Below are positions 1-5,606 of a DNA stretch of 10,072 bases, piece after piece (within the stretch, counting starts at the first letter, position 1; each line of letters begins with the position of its first letter). Source of the DNA: JBKJUK01 sp046590705 (lineage in GTDB: Bacteria > Acidobacteriota > Thermoanaerobaculia > Gp7-AA8); assembly GCA_046590705.1 (NCBI GenBank), contig JBKJUK010000373.1, positions 1-10,072 on the forward strand, in the 5' to 3' direction. Position numbers and translations under genes: made by a program. A model generated the notes under the pieces. That model ran no database searches. It saw only the letters and a list, made by a program, of their open reading frames with translations, and was not told where the DNA came from.

Positions 1-1
1 G

Positions 2-1486
2 CAGTTATGGGAAGCAACCTACTTCAACTGGATGGAGAACATCCACGACTGGTGCATCTCGCGGCAACTCTGGTGGGGACATCGAATCCCCGCGTTCTAC
101 TGTGATGCCTGCGGCGAGATCATGGTGAGTGAGCAGACTCCAGCCGCCTGCAGCAAATGCGGCGGCGGCCTGAGACAGGAAACCGACGTGCTCGACACCT
201 GGTTCTCTTCTGCGCTCTGGCCGTTCTCCACGCTGGGCTGGCCGGAGAAGACAGAGGACCTGAAAACTTTCTATCCCACCGACACACTGGTCACAGGCTT
301 CGACATCCTCTTTTTCTGGGTCGCGCGCATGATCATGATGGGCATGCGCTTCACCGGGCAGCCGCCATTCAGCGCAGTGTTTCTCAATGGACTGGTACGC
401 GACGAGTTCGGGCAGAAGATGTCGAAGTCGAAAGGCAACGTCATCGACCCGCTGGAGGTGATTGACGAATTCGGCGCAGATGCGGTTCGCTTCACCCTGG
501 CCATTCTCACTTCCGGTCGCGACATTCCGCTCGCGCGGAATCGGATGCAGGGCTATGCCGCCTTCGCCAACAAGATCTGGAATGCATCACGATTTGCGCT
601 GATGCACATCGACACTGATCTCGAGTCATCGTCGAGTATCACCCGCGAAGATCTGAAGATCGTCGAACGCTGGATTCTCTCCCGGCTCAACACCACGACT
701 GCCGAGGTCAATCGCGCTCTGTCGAACTTCCGCTTCGACGAAGCGTCGAACCAGATCTACAAGTTCTTCTGGCACGAGTTCTGTGACTGGTACATCGAGA
801 TGGCCAAGCCCGTTCTTCTGGGACGCCACGGCAACGACGAAGACATCGAACGCGCGCGCCGGGTCCTACTCGAAGTTCTGGATCGCTCACTACGCCTGCT
901 GCATCCGTTCATGCCCTTCATCACGGAAGAGATCTGGCAGAAACTCGGCGGCGTAGAACCCTCCATCATGGTCGCGCCCTTCCCCATCGCCGAAGAGGTT
1001 CTCGAAGATGCGGAAGCTGAACGCTTCGTCGAGACGTTGCAGCAGATCATCACCACCGTCCGCAACGTTCGAGTCGAGCGTGGCTTCAAACCGTCAGAGA
1101 AATTCAAGCTCCATGTAGTAGTCGAGGACGAGCGGAACGCCGGGTTCTTCGAACAGAATTCGTACCTGCTTACGGAACTGGCACGCCTCACCGAATTGTC
1201 AATCAACGGAGAGATCCCGGCCGGCACGCATCGCGACGCCGTCGACGGATTCGAGATCGCTGTGGAGTTCCCCGAGAAAGTGATCACTCCGGAAGAACTG
1301 GCCCGCATCAGCGCGCAGATCGAACAACTCGAGCTCGAGATGGAAGGCGTGGTGAAACGGCTGCAGGATCAGAACTTCATGAGCCGCGCCCCCTCACACA
1401 TCGTAGAAGGTGCCCGAAAGCAGGAGCTCGACCTCAATTCGCGCCTCGAGAAGCTGCGGCAGAATCTCACTCCGGCCAACCCATGA
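2..1486 (+). CDS. valS: Valyl-tRNA synthetase, C-terminal half (5' end outside window)
   Basis: This enzyme charges tRNA-Val with valine in the cytoplasm. The frame is open from base 2 with no start, so the gene is cut by the window edge; 494 residues are visible and bacterial ValRS usually has about 880-950, so the N-terminal half with the HIGH motif is missing. Visible in order, in window residue numbers: a CxxC...CxxC zinc site (C34, C37, C50, C53), the ValRS-typical DVLDTWFSSALWPFSTLGWP block just after it, the KMSKS ATP-binding loop at 139-143 (bases 416-430), the helical anticodon-binding domain including the MPFITEEIW stretch, and a C-terminal coiled-coil arm at about 427-490. This set of motifs separates it from IleRS and LeuRS. 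The stop overlaps the birA start by four bases (ATGA), so it heads or sits within the birA-coaX-rpiA transcript. Nothing in the visible part looks damaged. Confidence 0.97.
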   Translation, partial: QLWEATYFNWMENIHDWCISRQLWWGHRIPAFYCDACGEIMVSEQTPAACSKCGGGLRQETDVLDTWFSSALWPFSTLGWPEKTEDLKTFYPTDTLVTGFDILFFWVARMIMMGMRFTGQPPFSAVFLNGLVRDEFGQKMSKSKGNVIDPLEVIDEFGADAVRFTLAILTSGRDIPLARNRMQGYAAFANKIWNASRFALMHIDTDLESSSSITREDLKIVERWILSRLNTTTAEVNRALSNFRFDEASNQIYKFFWHEFCDWYIEMAKPVLLGRHGNDEDIERARRVLLEVLDRSLRLLHPFMPFITEEIWQKLGGVEPSIMVAPFPIAEEVLEDAEAERFVETLQQIITTVRNVRVERGFKPSEKFKLHVVVEDERNAGFFEQNSYLLTELARLTELSINGEIPAGTHRDAVDGFEIAVEFPEKVITPEELARISAQIEQLELEMEGVVKRLQDQNFMSRAPSHIVEGARKQELDLNSRLEKLRQNLTPANP

Positions 1487-2277
1487 GCTACATCAACACA
1501 CGCGAACTCGTGGACAGACTGGGGATGATCGAATCTCTGGCGGTGATGAGCACGGTCACATCGACCAACCTTCTGGCCCGACGGGTGATCGACGAGTGTA
1601 TTGAAAACGAGATACCTCTTCCTTCAGCCATGGTGATCGCCCGCGAACAGAAGCAGGGCCGCGGACGCGCGACCCGTACCTGGCATTCGCCTTTCGGCGA
1701 GGGAATCTACTCAACGCTGCTCTTGTCTCGCGCCGTCTCTGCTGCCACCGTCCTGCCTCTCGAAGTTGCGGTCGCCGTCGCAGAGTTTCTGCAGGAGACC
1801 TACCGCATCGAGGCCCGCATCAAATGGCCGAACGACATTCTGGTCAACCGCAGGAAAATCGCGGGAATCCTCATCGAGGCCCGCACCCACGACGACGTCA
1901 TCTACGCGGCCATCGGGATCGGGGTCAACATCGTCGCAGCAGGCGGCGAAGCCGTTCCTGAAGCCACCTCAGTGATGGAAGAGAATGCCGAGAGCGGCGC
2001 TTCGATCGCGACGGCGACGGTCGCCTTCATTGAAATGTTAGACAAGAAGCTGGCGGTTCCACCTGCCCCAGATGAGATCATCCGTCAGTGGCGTCAGTCG
2101 AGCGTCCATCAGAAAGGCGAACGAATTTCTTCCGTGATTGGCGAGCGTCAGATTTCCGGGACCTGGGAAGGCATCGACGATTCCGGTCATGCCCTGATTC
2201 GTACCTCAACCGGAGTCATCACAGTGGCAGCGGGGGATGTCATCCTGGAAATGCCCACCCCGGTGGCCGAAGAATGA
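1483..2277 (+). CDS. birA: Biotin--[acetyl-CoA-carboxylase] ligase, class I (no DNA-binding domain)
   Basis: It activates biotin with ATP to biotinyl-AMP and attaches it to the carrier lysine of biotin-dependent carboxylases. The 264-residue protein shows the substrate segment STNLLARR (27-34), the biotinyl-AMP loop GRGRATRTW (59-67), KWPNDIL (114-120) followed by RRKIAGIL with the active-site lysine region (123-130), GIGVN (145-149), and a small C-terminal beta-barrel domain from about 215. E. coli BirA has an extra N-terminal helix-turn-helix of some 60 residues; here the catalytic domain begins almost at once, so this is a monofunctional ligase that should not repress biotin genes. The loop has threonine (T64) where E. 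coli has glycine. The ATG lies inside the valS stop (ATGA), and the stop likewise overlaps coaX, implying translational coupling. The gene name follows common usage although the repressor function is absent. Confidence 0.95.
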   Translation: MSYINTRELVDRLGMIESLAVMSTVTSTNLLARRVIDECIENEIPLPSAMVIAREQKQGRGRATRTWHSPFGEGIYSTLLLSRAVSAATVLPLEVAVAVAEFLQETYRIEARIKWPNDILVNRRKIAGILIEARTHDDVIYAAIGIGVNIVAAGGEAVPEATSVMEENAESGASIATATVAFIEMLDKKLAVPPAPDEIIRQWRQSSVHQKGERISSVIGERQISGTWEGIDDSGHALIRTSTGVITVAAGDVILEMPTPVAEE

Positions 2278-3098
2278 CGTCGGAAACGAAAGCAAAAGCG
2301 TCAGGAAACAGCCATGCCCTGCTGGTCGTCGATGTGGGGAACACCAACATCGTGCTCGGAATCTACAGCGGGGCGCAGCTCGTTACCTCGTGGCGTCTGG
2401 CCACCGCGCGCGATCGCACTGCCGACGAGTACGGAATCGTGGCTAGGCAGTTGATACGAAGCGTCTTCGCTGAACCGCTCGACGGAGCGATCGTAGCCTC
2501 GGTCGTGCCGCCACTCAACGGCGTCATCGCCGAGATGATCTCCAAGTATTTCAACGTCGATGCGCTGTTCGTCGAGCCCGGGATCAAAACCGGACTGTCG
2601 ATTCAGACTGAAAATCCGCTTGAAGTGGGCGCAGACCGCATCGTCAATGCCGTCGCCGCGTTCGATCTCTTCGGAGGTCCGACCGTGGTCGTCGATTTCG
2701 GCACCGCTACGACATTCGATCTGGTGTCTGCTGCAGGAGAATACCGAGGCGGGGTCATCGCGCCGGGTCTGACGATTTCATCGGAGGCGCTGTTCGCACG
2801 AGCAGCCCGACTTCCACGTGTCGATATCAAGCGACCCGCAAACCTGATCGGAACGAACACTGTTTCTAGCATGCAATCAGGCATCTACTTCGGATACCTC
2901 GGACTCGTCGATGGAATCCTCTCAAGGATGAAACAGGAAATTCCCGGATTGCGGCGAGTCGTCGCCACCGGGGGTCTGGCCTCCCTGCTGGTCGGAGAAA
3001 GCGAGTACATCGACGAGGTCGATCCGGAGCTGACGCTGAAAGGTCTCAAGTTGATCTACGAGCGACAGCATACAAAGCGTCCGAGACGCGCACGCTGA
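2274..3098 (+). CDS. coaX: Type III pantothenate kinase
   Basis: It phosphorylates pantothenate, the first step of coenzyme A synthesis; known type III enzymes need a monovalent cation and are not feedback-inhibited by CoA. The 274-residue protein has the ASKHA-fold signatures: phosphate loop DVGNTN (20-25), SVVPPLN (76-82), GADRIVNA (119-126), the second phosphate/adenosine segment DFGTATTFDL (141-150) followed by RGGVIAPGL (158-166), and ATGG (231-234). I chose the ATG at 2274 because it overlaps the birA stop as ATGA; the open frame extends further upstream to 2088, but that part lies wholly inside birA. This start gives about 13 polar residues before the first beta strand, a slightly longer lead than most CoaX proteins, and no better in-frame start is visible. 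A neighbouring birA is common for coaX genes. The tail is basic (KRPRRAR). Confidence 0.95.
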   Translation: MTSETKAKASGNSHALLVVDVGNTNIVLGIYSGAQLVTSWRLATARDRTADEYGIVARQLIRSVFAEPLDGAIVASVVPPLNGVIAEMISKYFNVDALFVEPGIKTGLSIQTENPLEVGADRIVNAVAAFDLFGGPTVVVDFGTATTFDLVSAAGEYRGGVIAPGLTISSEALFARAARLPRVDIKRPANLIGTNTVSSMQSGIYFGYLGLVDGILSRMKQEIPGLRRVVATGGLASLLVGESEYIDEVDPELTLKGLKLIYERQHTKRPRRAR

Positions 3099-3793
3099 TG
3101 TCGCCGAGCGAACAGCTGGCCATGAAGATCGCCGCTGCCACGGCAGCACTGGAGTTCGTCGAGAACGGGATGCTGCTGGGACTCGGTACCGGGAGTACGG
3201 CAGAAGAGTTCGTGAAGATGCTCGCAGCGAAACTTTCCACCGGTGAGCTACGCAAGATTCAGGCGATCTGTACATCGCGACGCACTGAGGCGCTGGCCGT
3301 CTCCGCGGGAATTCCTTTACTCGATCAACGAGATTTGACACGAATCAATCTCGCTGTCGACGGCGCAGACGAGATCGATCACCAGCTGCGTCTCATCAAA
3401 GGCCTTGGCGGCGCACTGCTACGCGAGAAGATCGTCGAACAGACCGCCGATCGATTCGTAGTCATCGCCGACGAGAGCAAACTCGTCGACCGATTAGGCC
3501 GGGGAAAGCTACCGGTGGAAGTCGTTCGATTCGGACTGGCGTCGACCCTCTTGCGCGTGGCATCGCTGACCGATCGCGCAGAGCTTCGGATGAAGGACGG
3601 TACGCCCTTCGAAACCGATGAAGGACACCTGATCATCGACGTCGGGGTGCCGGTACTCATTGACGTCGCCGAGTTACATCGTCAATTGCTCGAGATCTCG
3701 GGAGTGGTCGAAACAGGATTCTTCGGTACTGAAGCGACGGACGCAGTGATCGCATCTGCGGCCGGCGTGCGCGTACTTCATCGTCCCTGTTAG
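3098..3793 (+). CDS. rpiA: Ribose-5-phosphate isomerase A
   Basis: It interconverts ribose-5-phosphate and ribulose-5-phosphate in the non-oxidative pentose phosphate pathway. The 231-residue length fits the family (E. coli RpiA 219). Visible motifs are the N-terminal phosphate loop GLGTGSTA (28-35), VDGADE (87-92) and KGLGGALLREK (101-111). By spacing from E. coli RpiA, the active-site residues map to D88, D91, K101 and catalytic E110, and all are present. A further conserved block, VVIADESKLVDRLG, lies at 121-134. The ATG overlaps the coaX stop by one base (TGATG), so it is very likely translated by reinitiation from the same message. It is the last gene of the cluster: after its TAG come two REP-like hairpins and a gene on the opposite strand. 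The link to coaX and birA is operon membership only; no shared reaction is evident. Confidence 0.96.
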   Translation: MSPSEQLAMKIAAATAALEFVENGMLLGLGTGSTAEEFVKMLAAKLSTGELRKIQAICTSRRTEALAVSAGIPLLDQRDLTRINLAVDGADEIDHQLRLIKGLGGALLREKIVEQTADRFVVIADESKLVDRLGRGKLPVEVVRFGLASTLLRVASLTDRAELRMKDGTPFETDEGHLIIDVGVPVLIDVAELHRQLLEISGVVETGFFGTEATDAVIASAAGVRVLHRPC

Positions 3794-3824
3794 GAGCGCA
3801 ATTGTGAGTCCCTCGCGCGGTCAT

Positions 3825-3892
3825 CCCCTCTCCCCGAGGAAACCTGCGCCACGTGGGATGCTCGTCTCCGGGGAGAGGGCCAGGGAGAGGGG
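3825..3892. repeat. REP-like hairpin repeat, copy 1
   Basis: An 11-base perfect inverted repeat, CCCTCTCCCCG (3826-3836) against CGGGGAGAGGG (3869-3879), encloses a 32-base loop. A second G-rich arm, GGGAGAGGGG (3883-3892), follows and can pair instead with 3825-3834. It resembles the CCCTCTCCC/GGGAGAGGG intergenic repeats seen in many bacterial genomes. It sits about 30 bases after rpiA and could help stop transcription, but no T-run follows the stem. Confidence 0.8.
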
Positions 3893-3951
3893 AAGTACTC
3901 TCACTCCTCTCCAACTGATTGCGCGTACCGACGTCAGGCGCACAACGTTTA

Positions 3952-4015
3952 CCCCTCTCCCTAACCCTCTCCCCGAACAGAATCGCGCGCTATCTGCTGC
4001 ACGACGGGGAGAGGG
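3952..4015. repeat. REP-like hairpin repeat, copy 2 (inverted relative to copy 1)
   Basis: The same element as copy 1 in the opposite orientation: here the doubled arm comes first (CCCCTCTCCC at 3952-3961, then CCCTCTCCCCG at 3965-3975) and the single arm CGGGGAGAGGG comes last (4005-4015). The inner 11-base stem is perfect around a 29-base loop. The loop sequences of the two copies do not obviously match, so only the stems are conserved. It ends about 25 bases from the stop of the converging lipoprotein gene. Confidence 0.8.
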
Positions 4016-4040
4016 AACTGCCCGCTGTCCACGAACAGAC

Positions 4041-4643
4041 CTAACTATTCGCTTCAGCCTTCCTCACGATGATGTTGAACTTCCAGCTTCCTTTATTCCA
4101 GTAAAAAGATGCCAGGGACAGAAAGGGCTTGTTCAGCGGTTTGTTGATCTTCGTATCGAAGGCTTCATAATGGGGCGTCGGCTCGTCGTAGTGCCAGACT
4201 ACGTCGGCCCGGCCAATGAGCGGATCGTTCGGATGCGGCTGAAAATTCTTCACCCCATCGAGTCGCTTGGTGCAGATACGCGCGCGATAGACTGCACCAC
4301 GGGCGCTGGGCATCGTGCCGAGGACGTTGAAGCCCGCCCTGGTGGCTTTGGCCTGAAAGGTGGTCATGCCGTCGGGAGTATTCACTTCGGTGACGGTAAC
4401 CAGGCCGCGCGCCTCGAGTTTACGCAACGTACTCACCGCCTTCCCGTCGTAATCGTCTTTGGGTGCTTTCGGTCCGTACCATACCTTCTGCGGAACCTCC
4501 GCGTAGACGGGTTCCGTAGAGAACATCTGCGAGCGGATGATCGCTTCCGCTTTCACGGCATTCAGTGGGGTCGGCTTGACACAACCTGCCACAGGCAGCA
4601 GAGCCACAACGAGTAACACCAGACGCCGGCCGCTCAGAATCAC
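4041..4643 (-). CDS. Putative lipoprotein of unknown function
   Basis: I do not recognise the family. From a GTG at 4643 the 200-residue product starts with a compact lipoprotein signal peptide: two arginines (R6, R7), a hydrophobic run (8-16) and the lipobox VAGC with the lipidated cysteine at C21. GGAGG at 4649-4653 lies five bases upstream of this GTG, which decided the start; an ATG at 4682, preceded by a weaker GAGAGGG, would add 13 residues and leave the lipobox intact. The mature part is soluble, with one further cysteine (C124). Residues 69-87 (about KAVSTLRKLEARGLVTVTEV) could be a helix followed by a strand, and the C-terminal third is rich in aromatics (W, Y, F) and probably beta-stranded. 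The +2 residue is valine, not aspartate, so by the E. coli rule it would go to the outer membrane. It is divergent from bioY and convergent with rpiA, with no operon partner, so context says little about its role. Confidence 0.8.
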   Translation of the reverse strand: MILSGRRLVLLVVALLPVAGCVKPTPLNAVKAEAIIRSQMFSTEPVYAEVPQKVWYGPKAPKDDYDGKAVSTLRKLEARGLVTVTEVNTPDGMTTFQAKATRAGFNVLGTMPSARGAVYRARICTKRLDGVKNFQPHPNDPLIGRADVVWHYDEPTPHYEAFDTKINKPLNKPFLSLASFYWNKGSWKFNIIVRKAEANS

Positions 4644-4648
4644 ATTCG

Positions 4649-4653
4649 CCTCC
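4649..4653 (-). promoter_or_regulatory. Ribosome binding site of the lipoprotein gene
   Basis: GGAGG on the minus strand, five bases before GTG at 4643. It supports the shorter start, which also gives a normal-length signal peptide, over the upstream ATG at 4682. Confidence 0.6.
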
Positions 4654-4794
4654 AGGTTCGACGGGGATGAATCAATTCGCATGCCGCCCTCTCTACTGCT
4701 GTAGCGCTCGAGTTCTGGATCGACAGAATACGATCAAACGTCTCGCGATCAGGTATCCTTGAATGCGAATCTGAGTGAAGAATTGAACTTGAAT

Positions 4795-4798
4795 GGAG
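4795..4798 (+). promoter_or_regulatory. Ribosome binding site of bioY
   Basis: GGAG, six bases before the ATG at 4805. The GG overlaps an earlier in-frame ATG at 4793; that one has no good Shine-Dalgarno, so the start at 4805 is preferred. Confidence 0.6.
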
Positions 4799-4804
4799 CT
4801 GAGA

Positions 4805-5404
4805 ATGTCCGAATTGAAAGCGTTGACCCTGCCCGCCATCATCACTGACCGCGTCGTGAACGGTTCCCGGCTCAAAAACGTAGCCGTTGTCATCGGCGCC
4901 TCTCTCGTTCTGGCAGCCTCGGCGCAGGTCGCCGTTCCGCTCCCCTTCTCTCCGGTCCCGATGACCCTGCAGCCTCTCGCACTCCTGCTCATCGGCGCGA
5001 CGCTCGGCGCTCGACGTGGCTTCGCTGCGGCGTTGCTCTATCTCTTCGAAGGCCTCTGCGGAGCGCCGGTCTTCTCGATGGGACGGAGTGGCATCGCAAT
5101 GTTGCTGGGACCGACGGCCGGATATCTCTACGCTTTCCCGTTCTGCGCAATGATTGCCGGTTACGCTGCAGATCGCGGCTGGACGAAGAATGTACTTACC
5201 ACCGCCCTTTCCATGGCTGCCGCACTTTCGGTGAATCACCTGTTCGGCTGGGCCTGGCTGAGCACAGTGATGACCTTCGGGGCAGAGAAAGCATTCCTCA
5301 CCGGTGTGATTCCGTTCCTGGCGGGGGACCTGGTTAAGATTGCCATCGCCGCGGCAATGCTGCCATCCGTACAGAGGATGGTCGGATCGCGGAAAACTAC
5401 GTAA
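4805..5404 (+). CDS. bioY: Biotin transporter substrate-binding membrane protein (BioY family)
   Basis: BioY is the integral-membrane S-component that binds biotin for uptake. It works with the ECF energising module (EcfA ATPases and EcfT), or in some bacteria has been reported to work alone; no EcfA/EcfT gene is in this window. The 199-residue protein has about six hydrophobic segments and clear BioY blocks: VPLPFSPVPMTLQPLALLL (44-62), LGARRG (67-72), LLYLFEGLCGAPVF (77-90), LLGPTAGYLYAFP (100-112) and the C-terminal IPFLAGDLVK (169-178) with the conserved aspartate D175. The start at 4805 is chosen for its GGAG spacing; an ATG at 4793 would add four residues. It is a single-gene unit, divergent from the lipoprotein gene across about 160 bases. 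I see no recognisable BirA- or BioR-type operator there, and the BirA ligase in this window has no DNA-binding domain. Confidence 0.93.
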   Translation: MSELKALTLPAIITDRVVNGSRLKNVAVVIGASLVLAASAQVAVPLPFSPVPMTLQPLALLLIGATLGARRGFAAALLYLFEGLCGAPVFSMGRSGIAMLLGPTAGYLYAFPFCAMIAGYAADRGWTKNVLTTALSMAAALSVNHLFGWAWLSTVMTFGAEKAFLTGVIPFLAGDLVKIAIAAAMLPSVQRMVGSRKTT

Positions 5405-5412
5405 CAGTGGAG

Positions 5413-5432
5413 CACAGGCAATCCTGCCTGTG
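5413..5432. terminator. Hairpin just after bioY, possible terminator
   Basis: CACAGGCA (5413-5420) pairs perfectly with TGCCTGTG (5425-5432) around the four-base loop ATCC. It begins nine bases after the bioY stop, a position that fits transcription termination or message protection. No T-run follows, so it is not a classical intrinsic terminator; it may instead be a dispersed palindromic repeat. Confidence 0.4.
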
Positions 5433-5451
5433 ACGCGCTGCCTGGGATTCA

Positions 5452-5566
5452 GGTGGCCGAAGTTTTCAACTTCGGTCTCCGTAAGTCAAACAGAAACTAC
5501 ATCTTCGCTGAGAGTCCAGTAGCAGTGGATTGGTGAGAAAGCCCGAAGTTGAAAACTTCGGCCACC
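5452..5566. repeat. Inverted pair of self-complementary 24-base repeats between bioY and lon
   Basis: The 24 bases at 5452-5475 recur exactly, as the reverse complement, at 5543-5566, with 67 bases between. Each arm is also a hairpin by itself: CCGAAGTT/AACTTCGG around a three-base loop (5457-5475 and 5543-5561), with a flanking GGTGG always on the outer side of the pair. The DNA can therefore form either two small hairpins or one long one. It lies between converging genes; transcripts of lon read the 5561-5543 hairpin followed by GCTTTCTC, which could act as a weak terminator. Confidence 0.85.
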
Positions 5567-5606
5567 AACTTCTTTTCTGCACTCTTCCACACACTGCAGC
5601 GGAGCG

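Noticed and set aside
757..1308. A 183-codon minus-strand frame antisense to valS.
   Set aside because: Serine/arginine-rich composition typical of the antisense of GC-rich genes; it overlaps unmistakable ValRS coding sequence.
2088..2273. Upstream extension of the coaX frame to an earlier ATG.
   Set aside because: This part lies entirely inside birA and is translated from the birA reading frame; the ATG at 2274 gives the normal CoaX length and an ATGA junction like the preceding one.
2297..2330. An out-of-frame ATG inside the early coaX region with a good-looking upstream AGGA.
   Set aside because: Its frame encodes no recognisable protein and it interrupts the conserved CoaX phosphate-loop frame.
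3801..3809. AATTGTGAG, identical to part of a lac operator.
   Set aside because: There is only a half-site with no symmetric partner and no sugar-operon context; a chance match.
3804..4616. A 270-codon plus-strand frame starting at GTG with GGAG seven bases upstream, right after rpiA.
   Set aside because: It runs through both REP-like repeats and then lies antisense to the lipoprotein gene, which has a clear signal peptide and ribosome site. The translation (repeated PLP/NPLPE from the CCCTCTCCCC units, many R and H) looks like a shadow.
3825..5566. Repeated short hairpins considered as a possible CRISPR array.
   Set aside because: Repeats are palindromic, come in inverted pairs, are few, and have no regular spacers or cas genes.
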